DNA from: Persephonella hydrogeniphila
GTDB taxonomy: Bacteria > Aquificota > Aquificia > Aquificales > Hydrogenothermaceae
Assembly: GCF_900215515.1 (NCBI RefSeq)
Contig: NZ_OBEI01000006.1
Span: 44,478 to 108,477 of the forward strand
DNA length: 64,000 nucleotides
Reading direction: 5' to 3'
This document shows, piece after piece, positions 27,557 through 36,345 of the stretch; position 1 is the stretch's first letter; each line of letters opens with the position of its first letter. Made by a program: the position numbers and the translations under genes. The notes under the pieces are model-generated. The model had not been told where the DNA came from. It saw nothing but the letters and a program-made list of their open reading frames with translations, and made no database searches.

Positions 27557-30130
27557 TTGGACAACAAAAGAAAAAAATATCTGATCGCCCTGTCGGGACT
27601 TTTTCATGATATAGGGAAGTTCTACCAAAGAGCTACAAATACAAGAACTTCATCTGAAGATAAAAGTAAATTCGGTCGTGCCCACGCAGTTTTATCTTAC
27701 AAAGCGTTAAAAGAAGATCTTTATAATGGCCTAAAATCTGTATTTAAAGAAGAAGAAATAGAAATTATTGTAGAAGGAACATATCACCATAAGCCAAGTA
27801 ATGAGATACAATATCTTTTACAGAAAGCTGATTGGGTTTCTTCTTCAGAAAGAGACGATATAAAAACTGAATACTACACAGAATTTCTCAAAGAAGTAGA
27901 TAAAGAAAAATTCATTAAATTTGCAGAGAAAAATCCAAGACTTAGGAGCATATTTGAAAATCTAAATATAGGTAAAGACTATAAGAGGAAAAACTACTTT
28001 TATAAAATATCTCCTCTGTCCTTGGACAGCAATATATTTCCTAAAGATTTAGAAAAAGCATATACAGATATTTTTTATGAGGCTCAGAAAAAAGAAGACA
28101 TCTTAGGATCTTATCAAGCACACTGGGAATTATTTAAAAATGAGTTCAATAAAAAATTGAAAAGTTTAAATTTAAGATTTAATGAAAGTCCAGAAAAAGT
28201 ATTCAGCACCATATATCATATCTTATATAAATATCTCTGGTGTATACCATCTTCTACTTATGATCAAGAAAATTATTCACGGCATTATCCTGATATATCT
28301 CTCTTTGATCATTCAAGAGTCTTATCTGCAGTGGCATGTTGTTTTTATGACTTTAACAGTTCAGTTTTTACGCAAAAAAATCCATCAGAATTCAAAGAAG
28401 AGCTTAAACTGACAAAAGTTTTTTTACACATAAAAGGTGATATTAGTGGTATACAGAAGTTTATTTACAATGTATACTCGGGAAAAGGTGGAGTTGCAAA
28501 AATATTAAGAGGAAGAAGTTTCTATGTGGCTTTGCTTCCTGAAGTTTTATCCCGTTATATCCTGAATGAGCTTGGATATCCTATTTCGAATCTTCTATAC
28601 AGTGGTGGGGGAATTTTTGAGATACTTCTTGCGAACACTGAAGAAAATTTAAATAAATTAGAAGAAATTCAAAAAGGAATAAATGAGTTTTTGTCTTCAG
28701 AATTTGAAGCAGACTTAGGACTTTCTCTTGGATATTACCAATATTCACCTATTCAGATGATGGAGAATTATAAAGATGTTTTAAGAAATTTGAATGAATC
28801 ACTTGATAATGCCAAAAAGGAAAAATTTGAAAAACTTATTGAAAGTGGAGAAATTTTTGAACTTTTAAATGAACGTTCAAAATCAATTGAAGGAAATAAA
28901 AAGAAATGTCCTGTTTGTCAAACTTATCTAATAGATGAAAACTTAGAAGGTGAAAAAGAAATTTGCAACGTCTGTGAAACTTTTAGAGAAATCGGACATT
29001 GCTTGCCACAAACTGAAACAATAATCTTTGCAAAGTCAAGAACTCAAAATTTTGTTGATAGTGAAAGGGTTATAGACTTTAAAGAATTTGGAATTGTCTA
29101 CCTTTTAGGTAAAGATAATTATTTCGACTTACAACCAATTTTCTATGACAAGGAAACTACAGAAATTTTAGATATCAATAACACATCTTTTGAAAATAAA
29201 TATATCACAGGCTTTAAATTCATGGGAAAAACTGTTCCGGAAGCTATAAAACCTATTTCACCTGAAGAGTCAGGAGAAGATGAAACTATTGAAAAAAATC
29301 AGATAGCACCATTTACATATTTAGCTAAATATTCTGATGGTGATAAAAGAATCGGAATTATCAGAATGGATGTCGATAATTTAGGAAGACTTTTTAATGA
29401 TGGTCTTAGGGATAGAACTTCAATATCAAGAATAGCAACTTTGAGCCGTTTGTTAGATTTATTCTTTGCAGGATATCTAAATAAAATTTGTGAAGATTTA
29501 TCAAAAGAGTATAAAAAAGATTGCCCAGAAGCAAAAATTGAAAACTTTTTCTACATTCTATACTCTGGTGGGGATGATGTTTTCCTCGTTGCTCCCTGGG
29601 ATAAGGCAATAGATGTTGCAAAAAAAATACAAACTGATTTTGAAAAGTATACTTGTTATAATCCCAATGTGACAATATCAGCAGGATATCTTCAAACAAA
29701 ACCAAAATTTCCTATTAGAGTTGGTGCAGATTTAGCAGGAGAAACAGAAGAAATAGCAAAAAGCAGTGGAAAAAATAGAATTTGTGTTTTAGGTGATGTA
29801 TTAGAATGGGAGGAAATCCAGATACTTAAACAAGAAGTTGAAAAGTGGGTTGAAGATATAGCAAAAGACAAACTTCAACGGGGATTTATTTATGCTGTTC
29901 ACAGATTAAAACAGCAATTTTTAAAAGATAATAACAAAAAAGATAAACTTATTTTTCCATACAAAGAAGAAGAAAATCCTATGTTCTATCCATATGCACA
30001 GTATTACATAGCAAGGAATATAAACGATGATAATCTAAGAAAAGAGATGGCTAACTTTTTGTTGAAAAAAGAAAATTTAAAGAAATTAACATTTGTAATA
30101 AATTACACTGCATTAAAAACAAGAAAATGA
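27557..30130 (+). CDS. cas10: type III-A CRISPR Cas10/Csm1
   Basis: Large subunit of the Csm complex, 857 aa. It has an N-terminal HD nuclease (GLFHDIGKF and TYHHKPSN) for single-stranded DNA cleavage; a first palm domain (IKGDISGIQKFIY); a zinc ribbon with two CxxC pairs (CPVCQTY and CNVCETF); and a second palm with the intact GGDD motif (LYSGGDDVFLV) that makes cyclic oligoadenylates. Both active sites look functional. Starts at TTG 27557 after a strong AGGAGG. First gene of csm1-csm5-rmuC-csx1. Its product should activate the Csx1 and CalpL effectors encoded here. Confidence 0.95.
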   Translation: MDNKRKKYLIALSGLFHDIGKFYQRATNTRTSSEDKSKFGRAHAVLSYKALKEDLYNGLKSVFKEEEIEIIVEGTYHHKPSNEIQYLLQKADWVSSSERDDIKTEYYTEFLKEVDKEKFIKFAEKNPRLRSIFENLNIGKDYKRKNYFYKISPLSLDSNIFPKDLEKAYTDIFYEAQKKEDILGSYQAHWELFKNEFNKKLKSLNLRFNESPEKVFSTIYHILYKYLWCIPSSTYDQENYSRHYPDISLFDHSRVLSAVACCFYDFNSSVFTQKNPSEFKEELKLTKVFLHIKGDISGIQKFIYNVYSGKGGVAKILRGRSFYVALLPEVLSRYILNELGYPISNLLYSGGGIFEILLANTEENLNKLEEIQKGINEFLSSEFEADLGLSLGYYQYSPIQMMENYKDVLRNLNESLDNAKKEKFEKLIESGEIFELLNERSKSIEGNKKKCPVCQTYLIDENLEGEKEICNVCETFREIGHCLPQTETIIFAKSRTQNFVDSERVIDFKEFGIVYLLGKDNYFDLQPIFYDKETTEILDINNTSFENKYITGFKFMGKTVPEAIKPISPEESGEDETIEKNQIAPFTYLAKYSDGDKRIGIIRMDVDNLGRLFNDGLRDRTSISRIATLSRLLDLFFAGYLNKICEDLSKEYKKDCPEAKIENFFYILYSGGDDVFLVAPWDKAIDVAKKIQTDFEKYTCYNPNVTISAGYLQTKPKFPIRVGADLAGETEEIAKSSGKNRICVLGDVLEWEEIQILKQEVEKWVEDIAKDKLQRGFIYAVHRLKQQFLKDNNKKDKLIFPYKEEENPMFYPYAQYYIARNINDDNLRKEMANFLLKKENLKKLTFVINYTALKTRK

Positions 30131-30193
30131 AATGTCAGATTTGGGAATCAAAAATGTTTATAAAGTATAAATAGACTTTAGGAGGGACAAATA

Positions 30194-30643
30194 ATGGGAA
30201 AATTATGTGATAACTATGATAACAATGCCATTGAGAAATTTACACAAAAAATCTTAGATTCGAGTTCTTTAAGTCAGATATTAAAGCCAGAGGAATTTGC
30301 ACCTTTTGAAACAGGTTGGGCATATAAAATAGTGAAACAACTAAAATGTCAACACGAAGAAGAGAGAAGAAAATATCCTGAATTTAAAACTACCCAGTTA
30401 AGAAAGATTTTCACAGAGATAAAAGAAATTACCCAAAAGCAAGACAAAGAACGTCTTTTTTTACTATATCCAAAATTAGCTTATTCAAAAGGTAGAAAAT
30501 TAATTCCAGATAATTTTTATAAATTGTTGGTGACTTGTTTGGATAAATTAAAAACATCATCAAACTCTCAAGACTTTGAATCATTTGAAAAATTTATAGA
30601 AACAATCGTCGCTTATAACAAATATTTTGAAAGTGAAAAGTAA
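30194..30643 (+). CDS. csm2: Csm2, type III-A small subunit
   Basis: This 149-aa mostly helical, Lys-rich protein lies between csm1 and csm3, the canonical csm2 position. The central TTQLRKIFTEIKEI resembles the Csm2 helix motif, and RLFLLYPKLAYSKGRK fits the family. Csm2 lines the complex along the crRNA-target duplex. ATG 30194 follows AGGAGGG. Confidence 0.88.
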   Translation: MGKLCDNYDNNAIEKFTQKILDSSSLSQILKPEEFAPFETGWAYKIVKQLKCQHEEERRKYPEFKTTQLRKIFTEIKEITQKQDKERLFLLYPKLAYSKGRKLIPDNFYKLLVTCLDKLKTSSNSQDFESFEKFIETIVAYNKYFESEK

Positions 30644-30656
30644 GGAGGGATTACAA

Positions 30657-31460
30657 ATGAATTTAAATTTTCAAGGAACTTATGTAATAAAGGCAACTTT
30701 AAAATGTTTGACAGGCTTACACATAGGTGGTTCTAAAGAGAGCTTTGAAATAGGAGGAATAGACAATCCTGTAATCAAGACATCTGTTCCTCTAACTCTA
30801 CCAGACGGAAGAAAAATAAAAGAAGGTATGCCTTACATCCCTGGTTCTTCATTAAAAGGAAAAATGAGAAGTTTATTAGAGTGGCAGTACGGATTAGTAA
30901 AAGCAAAACAGGAGAAAGGAAAAATAAAAAGTGAGTTCGTACCGGTTAATGGAAATAACGAATTAAACGATGTGGCGATAATTTTTGGTATAGGCACAAG
31001 TCTACCAAAAGAATACGAACATTTACAACCTCAACCGGTAAGAATAAAAATATACGATGCATATCCAACTCAGGAAACTATTAAAAAATGGGAAGATGAA
31101 TTAGGTTCCGGTCTTTATACAGAAATGAAAACTGAAAACGCAATCGACAGGATTACTTCTGAAGCCAATCCCAGACAGCAAGAAAGAGTACCAGCAGGCT
31201 CTGAGTTTGAAGTTGAAATAGTCTATGAAGTTTTTGATGAAAATGATCATAATAGATTAAAAGTTGTGTTTGAAGGAATGGGAAGATTGGAAGATAACTA
31301 CCTGGGGGGTGGCGGCTCCAGAGGAAATGGAAGGGTAAAATTTGAGAAAATAAAGCTCCTATACAAAAGCAAAGAATTTTATGAGGGAAAAAAAGAAATA
31401 GAAGAAATAGACAGTTTTGAAACTGTAGACGAAGCATTAAACTATTTTAAAGGTGTATAA
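30657..31460 (+). CDS. csm3: Csm3, target-RNA-cleaving backbone subunit
   Basis: This RAMP protein (267 aa) forms the repeated crRNA-binding filament. LHIGGSKESF, GGIDNPVIK with Asp36 at the position of the catalytic Asp that cuts target RNA every 6 nt, GSSLKGKMRSLLE, and a Gly-rich GGGGSRGNGRVKF near the C-terminus are all present. ATG 30657 is chosen for its AAGGAGGG; an upstream start at 30627 lies inside csm2 without one. Confidence 0.94.
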   Translation: MNLNFQGTYVIKATLKCLTGLHIGGSKESFEIGGIDNPVIKTSVPLTLPDGRKIKEGMPYIPGSSLKGKMRSLLEWQYGLVKAKQEKGKIKSEFVPVNGNNELNDVAIIFGIGTSLPKEYEHLQPQPVRIKIYDAYPTQETIKKWEDELGSGLYTEMKTENAIDRITSEANPRQQERVPAGSEFEVEIVYEVFDENDHNRLKVVFEGMGRLEDNYLGGGGSRGNGRVKFEKIKLLYKSKEFYEGKKEIEEIDSFETVDEALNYFKGV

Positions 31461-31461
31461 A

Positions 31462-32424
31462 ATGAATCTGTACAAAATCGACATAACACCTTACTCTTTG
31501 TTTAAAGATTTACCCTCTTCTTATACGATTTTTGGAGCTATTAGCTGGGCTTACTCTCTTTTGTATGGTGAAGATAAACTTCAAAAAGTTTTATCTGATT
31601 TTGAAAATGGAAACGTTCCTTTTATCATAAGCTCAATATTCCCAAGAGAAGGAAAAAATTACTACTTTCCAAAACCAAATTTAAAAGCAAAAAGAGAAGA
31701 AAACTCAGATATTGATTACAAAAAACTAAAGAAAATTTCATACGTTAACTTAGATACCCTGAAAAAAGTATTAGATGGAGAAATAAAAACAGAGTTAGAA
31801 TTAAATAAATTTTTAAAGAGATTTTTAGAAAATGAAAGCTTACAAAAAGTTTCCCTCGCTTCAAAAGACTCTATCCCTCACGCTTCAATAGACAGACTAT
31901 ACGGAACTACAGAAGGCTCAGGAGAATTTTATTTTGAAGAAATAACAGCTGTTAGTGAAGGGTTTATCCTAATTGCACTGAGAGATGATGACTTAAAAAA
32001 AGAGCTTGAAGCAATATTCAATCTTTTACAGGATATAGGATTAGGTGGAAATCGTTCTATTGGATATGGAAAAGTAAGATTTAGTAGCTTTGAGCCTTTT
32101 CCAGAAATTGAAAAATATTTCCATGAGAAAACAGAAAGATTTCTAACACTCTCACCGGTTATTCCGGAGTCAAAAACTTACGATCTAAAAGACAGCTATT
32201 ACTATTACTTTACCTTTAGAGGTGCTGTTGACAATAACTACGATTTCAAAAATGTAGATATCTGGAAAGAAAAAGTCATCTATCTGAAAGAGGGTTCTAC
32301 ACTAAAGGTTAAAAATCCAAAAGATATTTATGGTCAGTTTTATCCGGCAAAAAATATTAATGGAAAAAAAATCTTTCAATATGGACTTGCATTTCCTTTA
32401 TTTATTCAGGGGGATAAAAGATGA
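31462..32424 (+). CDS. csm4: Csm4, crRNA 5'-tag-binding RAMP subunit
   Basis: Csm4 (about 320 aa) caps the crRNA 5' end and contacts Cas10. The N-terminal RAMP fold begins MNLYKIDITPYSLFKDLPSS, and the Gly-rich loop GLGGNRSIGYGKVRF is typical. ATG 31462 follows the csm3 stop by one base with AAGGTG upstream. Its end overlaps csm5 by 4 bp (ATGA). Confidence 0.92.
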   Translation: MNLYKIDITPYSLFKDLPSSYTIFGAISWAYSLLYGEDKLQKVLSDFENGNVPFIISSIFPREGKNYYFPKPNLKAKREENSDIDYKKLKKISYVNLDTLKKVLDGEIKTELELNKFLKRFLENESLQKVSLASKDSIPHASIDRLYGTTEGSGEFYFEEITAVSEGFILIALRDDDLKKELEAIFNLLQDIGLGGNRSIGYGKVRFSSFEPFPEIEKYFHEKTERFLTLSPVIPESKTYDLKDSYYYYFTFRGAVDNNYDFKNVDIWKEKVIYLKEGSTLKVKNPKDIYGQFYPAKNINGKKIFQYGLAFPLFIQGDKR

Positions 32425-33605
32425 AATATCAGCTTATTGCTCTTTCTCCTATACATATAGGTAATGGAAATCAGATAAGCAACTGGTCCTACAGTGTAGA
32501 TAATAGCAAAATAAGTATTTACAACTTCGAAAAAGTCGTTAGCATATTAAAGAATGATCCACGAAAATTGATGAACTTAACTGCAGATATAGAAAGAAAT
32601 CCATTAAACAAAAGTTTGGGAGATATACTCAAAAATTACAGATTAAATGTAAAACCAGAATACACAGTTCAGTTGAGAGGAAACATAAAAAAACAGAGAT
32701 GGGACAGAAACAGACGGCAAAATCTCACAGAATACAAACAAATCTGGGAGTTTATAAAAGAAAACGGTAAGGTATATATCCCCGGAACAGAGATAAAGGG
32801 GGCAATTAGAACTGCTCTTTTCTATAAAATCTTAAAAGATAAATCTAAAGAAGATCAAAATCTAAAGGATCAATTTTTGAGAGAATATGAGAAGTGCTTA
32901 CATATCAAAAATTATAAAGATGATAGAGATAAAAAGAAAAAAATTCAAAGTAATTTTAAAAGGTTTTCTTCAAGATGGGAAAATTTCGTATTTAGAGGGG
33001 ATTTCAACTCTACAGATGCCAAAAGAGATATCTTAAAAATTTTGCTTGTGTCAGACTCCAATTTAAAAGATCCTGAAGATGTTTTAATAGTAAAAGATAT
33101 ACTAGCTTTAGGTGTTTCACGTCATTTTGAAGAACCTCATGAAATCGCTAAAAAAGAATCTAAGTTTACTATCGATATCAGAATTCCTTTTAAAAAGGAG
33201 TACAAACAAATACTTCCGGTGACATTTTCTTATTTAGGAATGAAAAAACTTAGAGAAGCCTGCTCTGAATTTGCATTAAGTATTATAGAGGCAGAGATAG
33301 AATATTTTTATAAAACAAATGAATTAAGACCAGAAGAAAAATCAGAAATTTTAGAAATTTTAGAAAAAAGAAAAAATCTTGCAAAAGTTTCTCCAGAAAG
33401 AAATTGGATCATACTCAGACTTGGCAAACACCAAGGATTTTTAAGTACTACGATAAACTTATTAGTAAAAGAGCTCAATCCTGAGCTATATTCAAAAGCT
33501 TATAGAGAAATAGTTCCTGTAGCAAGGCATACTCCTAACAAATCGAGGAAAATTACTATAGATAATGAGCTATTAGGATGGTGCATTTTAATTCCACAAG
33601 AATAA
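32421..33605 (+). CDS. csm5: Csm5, crRNA 3'-end RAMP subunit
   Basis: Csm5 (394 aa) binds the 3' end of the crRNA and helps its maturation. It shows LSPIHIGNGNQI at the N-terminus and YIPGTEIKGAIRTALFYKIL, the RAMP motif of Csm5. The mid region is charged and divergent, as usual. Co-translated with csm4 through an ATGA overlap; 17 bp before the RmuC gene. Confidence 0.92.
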   Translation: MKYQLIALSPIHIGNGNQISNWSYSVDNSKISIYNFEKVVSILKNDPRKLMNLTADIERNPLNKSLGDILKNYRLNVKPEYTVQLRGNIKKQRWDRNRRQNLTEYKQIWEFIKENGKVYIPGTEIKGAIRTALFYKILKDKSKEDQNLKDQFLREYEKCLHIKNYKDDRDKKKKIQSNFKRFSSRWENFVFRGDFNSTDAKRDILKILLVSDSNLKDPEDVLIVKDILALGVSRHFEEPHEIAKKESKFTIDIRIPFKKEYKQILPVTFSYLGMKKLREACSEFALSIIEAEIEYFYKTNELRPEEKSEILEILEKRKNLAKVSPERNWIILRLGKHQGFLSTTINLLVKELNPELYSKAYREIVPVARHTPNKSRKITIDNELLGWCILIPQE

Positions 33606-33622
33606 TATCAGGAGGTTAGGGA

Positions 33623-34855
33623 ATGGATTTAGTTATCCTTCAGGGATTGATCTTATTATTCCTTATTTTCCTGACAGTTATTGCTGTTTTGATTTACAAA
33701 AAAATCAGTTCAAGTGAGGAAATAATAAAACTCCAACAAAAAATAAATATAGATAATGAAAATATAAAAGGCATTTTAGATAACCTTAAGGATAGATTCA
33801 ACACTATTGAACTTGAATTTGAAAATAAAATAGTAAAAAATATAACCTCCGATCTAACAAAAACAAAAGAAGATTTAATAAACAATCTCCTAAATCTAAG
33901 AGAAGTTGTACATAAAACTGCTGGAGATCTAAACTCAAAAAGTGACAATATATCACATGAAACTAAAGAAAAACTATCAGAGTTAGAGAAAGAAATAACT
34001 AAAACTATAAAAGAAATATCCCAATCCCTTTCAGAAAATACCTCAAGGATAATTATCGACATTAAGAACACCATTCAAAAAATAAATACAGAATTCACCG
34101 AAAGTACCTCTCAACTTTCGGAAAAATTAGGGAAAATAGATCAACAATTACAAAATATAGAAAAAATATCTTCAGAAATTCAAACACTCCAAAATATTTT
34201 GAAACCTCCAAAACAAAGAGGTATTTTCGGAGAAAAACTTTTAGAACTTTTAATTAAAGATATTCTTCCAGAAAATAAATACGCATTTCAATTTCCTATA
34301 GGAACAGATAAAGTTGACGCTGTTCTGAAATTAGACGGCAAAATTCTCCCGATAGATGCCAAATTTCCTCTCGATAACTTCCTAAAATCCATAAATGATG
34401 ATGCAAATCTAAAGAATTTAATAAAAAATACTAAAAATATGATTGACGATATATCATCTAAATATATAAAACCTTCTGAATATAAAACCACAAACTTTGC
34501 TCTTATGTATATACCGGCTGAAAGCGTATGGTATGAAATTTTTGTCAAAAATCCTGACATATACAAATATGCTATACAAAAAAGAGTTTTTCCAGTTTCT
34601 CCACACACGATAATGACATACTTACAGGTCATATCCGAAGGATTAAAAGCATTCGAAATAGAGAAAGACGTGGAAATAGTAATTAATGAAATTAACTCTC
34701 TAAAGAATGAAATCGAAAAAACCGTCAATGAGTATGAAATCCTCGAAAGACATCTAAGTAATGCAATTAAAAAAGTAAATCTAACTAAAGAACTTTTAAT
34801 TGAAATCAACACAAAAATCGAAACTTTTGGAAAATCTAAAAAATTAGAGGTATAA
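33623..34855 (+). CDS. rmuC: RmuC-family protein inside the csm operon
   Basis: 410 aa with one N-terminal membrane span (about 5-26), a long coiled coil (about 30-190), then the RmuC nuclease-fold domain: KPPKQRGIFGEKLLELL, DAVLKLDGKILPIDAKFP (PD-(D/E)xK-like D..DAK pattern) and a conserved ALMYIPAESVWYEIF. RmuC proteins limit DNA inversions or rearrangements in E. coli. Here the gene has its own strong SD (CAGGAGG), sits 17 bp after csm5 and ends one base before the csx1 start, so it is part of the operon. A membrane-tethered nuclease acting with the CRISPR response is an inference. Confidence 0.88.
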   Translation: MDLVILQGLILLFLIFLTVIAVLIYKKISSSEEIIKLQQKINIDNENIKGILDNLKDRFNTIELEFENKIVKNITSDLTKTKEDLINNLLNLREVVHKTAGDLNSKSDNISHETKEKLSELEKEITKTIKEISQSLSENTSRIIIDIKNTIQKINTEFTESTSQLSEKLGKIDQQLQNIEKISSEIQTLQNILKPPKQRGIFGEKLLELLIKDILPENKYAFQFPIGTDKVDAVLKLDGKILPIDAKFPLDNFLKSINDDANLKNLIKNTKNMIDDISSKYIKPSEYKTTNFALMYIPAESVWYEIFVKNPDIYKYAIQKRVFPVSPHTIMTYLQVISEGLKAFEIEKDVEIVINEINSLKNEIEKTVNEYEILERHLSNAIKKVNLTKELLIEINTKIETFGKSKKLEV

Positions 34856-34856
34856 A

Positions 34857-36035
34857 GTGAAAACTCTTATTTCTATTTTGGGAGCAGGAAATTACAGAGA
34901 AACAATATACCAGTTTGAGGGAATAAAGGAAAAGACAGATTATGTGCTGTCGATTATAGAAAAAGCAGTCAATCCGGATGAAATAATTATAATTGGAACA
35001 GATAAATCAAGATGGGAACTGGCAGATAAAAAGGTAAAAAATTACCAAAAAATTTTAATCCCTTTCGGAAAAAACTATAATGAATTCTGGAAAATTTTTG
35101 AAACATTAACAGCACTGGACGTAGAAAGTAAAGACATCTATCTTGACCTTACACATGGATTCCGATCGATTCCCATTTTTATATCAACAGTGATGAACTT
35201 TTTTGAGAAAGTCAAAAATGCTCATATTAAAGGTATCTATTATGGAATGTTTGAAGTAGAAAGCGATATAAAGCCTGTTGTTGATCTTATGCCTATATTG
35301 GAAATAAACAGATGGATCGATGGATATACAATTTTTAAAGAATATGGAGATAGTAGAAAAATATCCAGTCTTTTATACGAAAAGTTAAGCAGTCTACCGG
35401 CAGAAGAGAGAAAAGAGCTGTCAGCCCTAAACAGTTTACCGAAAGTACTGGAAAAATCCTCTAAAGCTTTTGGATTTACAGCCTTGCAAATGTATGAAAA
35501 ATCATTGAGAGATATTGTAGATGTATCATCGAAGGTAAAAGAAGTTCCTAATGATCTTAAAGCGGTTGAATTCTTGATCGATGAGATAAACAAAATATCA
35601 GACGATTTTAAAAATATAGAAAAAGAATGGGAAAAACAGCTAAAACTGGCAAAGATTTACTTTGATAAGAATAGATACTCCCAGTCCTTAACTACACTAA
35701 GAGAAGCCTTACTTACATACATTTTGGAAGAAAATGAGATCGACTGGAAGGACACTAAAAAAAGAGAAAATATCCTTGGGAACTTAATTTCAGAAGATAT
35801 AGAAAACCTCAAAAAAAATAAACAACCTGTATTCTTCCCAAAAGATCTACTGCAATTAATTGATTCTGTTAGAGAGTTAAGGAACAAAACAAATCATGGT
35901 TTTATTGGTAGAAATTCTAAAGAAGAAGAAATAAAAAAAGCTGTAGAGAAATTAGAAGATTACCTAAATAAAGCTCAAATCATATTAAAAATGAATAAAA
36001 CCCAAATAAAAAAGATGAAAAATTTTATAGAATAA
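34857..36035 (+). CDS. csx1: Csx1-family CARF-HEPN ribonuclease
   Basis: This 392-aa type III ancillary effector has an N-terminal CARF domain with the DxTHG signature (YLDLTHGFRSIPIFIST), which binds cyclic oligoadenylate. A helical linker and a C-terminal HEPN domain with the Rx4H catalytic motif (RNKTNH, within VRELRNKTNHGF) follow. Activation would cause non-specific RNA cleavage. Starts at GTG 34857 after AGAGG, one base past rmuC. A canonical Csm6 is absent, so Csx1 probably fills that role. Confidence 0.9.
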   Translation: MKTLISILGAGNYRETIYQFEGIKEKTDYVLSIIEKAVNPDEIIIIGTDKSRWELADKKVKNYQKILIPFGKNYNEFWKIFETLTALDVESKDIYLDLTHGFRSIPIFISTVMNFFEKVKNAHIKGIYYGMFEVESDIKPVVDLMPILEINRWIDGYTIFKEYGDSRKISSLLYEKLSSLPAEERKELSALNSLPKVLEKSSKAFGFTALQMYEKSLRDIVDVSSKVKEVPNDLKAVEFLIDEINKISDDFKNIEKEWEKQLKLAKIYFDKNRYSQSLTTLREALLTYILEENEIDWKDTKKRENILGNLISEDIENLKKNKQPVFFPKDLLQLIDSVRELRNKTNHGFIGRNSKEEEIKKAVEKLEDYLNKAQIILKMNKTQIKKMKNFIE

Positions 36036-36345
36036 TGCTCCTTAAAAAATCCTCAGTATAAGTTACTTTAGAAAAATATCTTTACATAAATGAGATTCAA
36101 ATGAGTCTCAATTATGAAAATCGGTGGAAGTCCGCATTCTTTTAAAAATCTGTACAGATTTTTGGGCATTTTTAAAAGTGTAAAACTTATAAGTTGTTGA
36201 AAAATAAAGAACTTATAATTGAGACTGTACTGAGACTTTAGAATTGACAATTTTCTGATTTTATCGTATCTTAATAAGAAGTCTGTACAAAAAACGGCTA
36301 TTTGGAAAATGAATATGTTGATATTCAAGGCTTCCAAAGGGGTCT
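36036..36345 (+). promoter_or_regulatory. CRISPR leader region
   Basis: 310 bp of AT-rich DNA without a gene lies between csx1 and the first repeat. It contains a perfect 20-bp palindrome AAAAATCTGTACAGATTTTT (36144-36163), flanked by CTTTTAAAAA and TTTTTAAAAG, and a 12-bp inverted pair (AGTCTCAATTAT at 36104-36115; ATAATTGAGACT at 36215-36226). The promoter described next is also inside it. These elements are suitable for leader recognition by the adaptation machinery or for array transcription. Confidence 0.7.
36244..36272 (+). promoter_or_regulatory. sigma-70-type promoter of the CRISPR array
   Basis: A perfect -35 TTGACA (36244-36249), a 17-bp spacer and TATCTT as -10 (36267-36272) point rightward. 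Transcription would begin near 36280, about 65 nt before the first repeat. This sets the array direction as plus. Confidence 0.65.
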
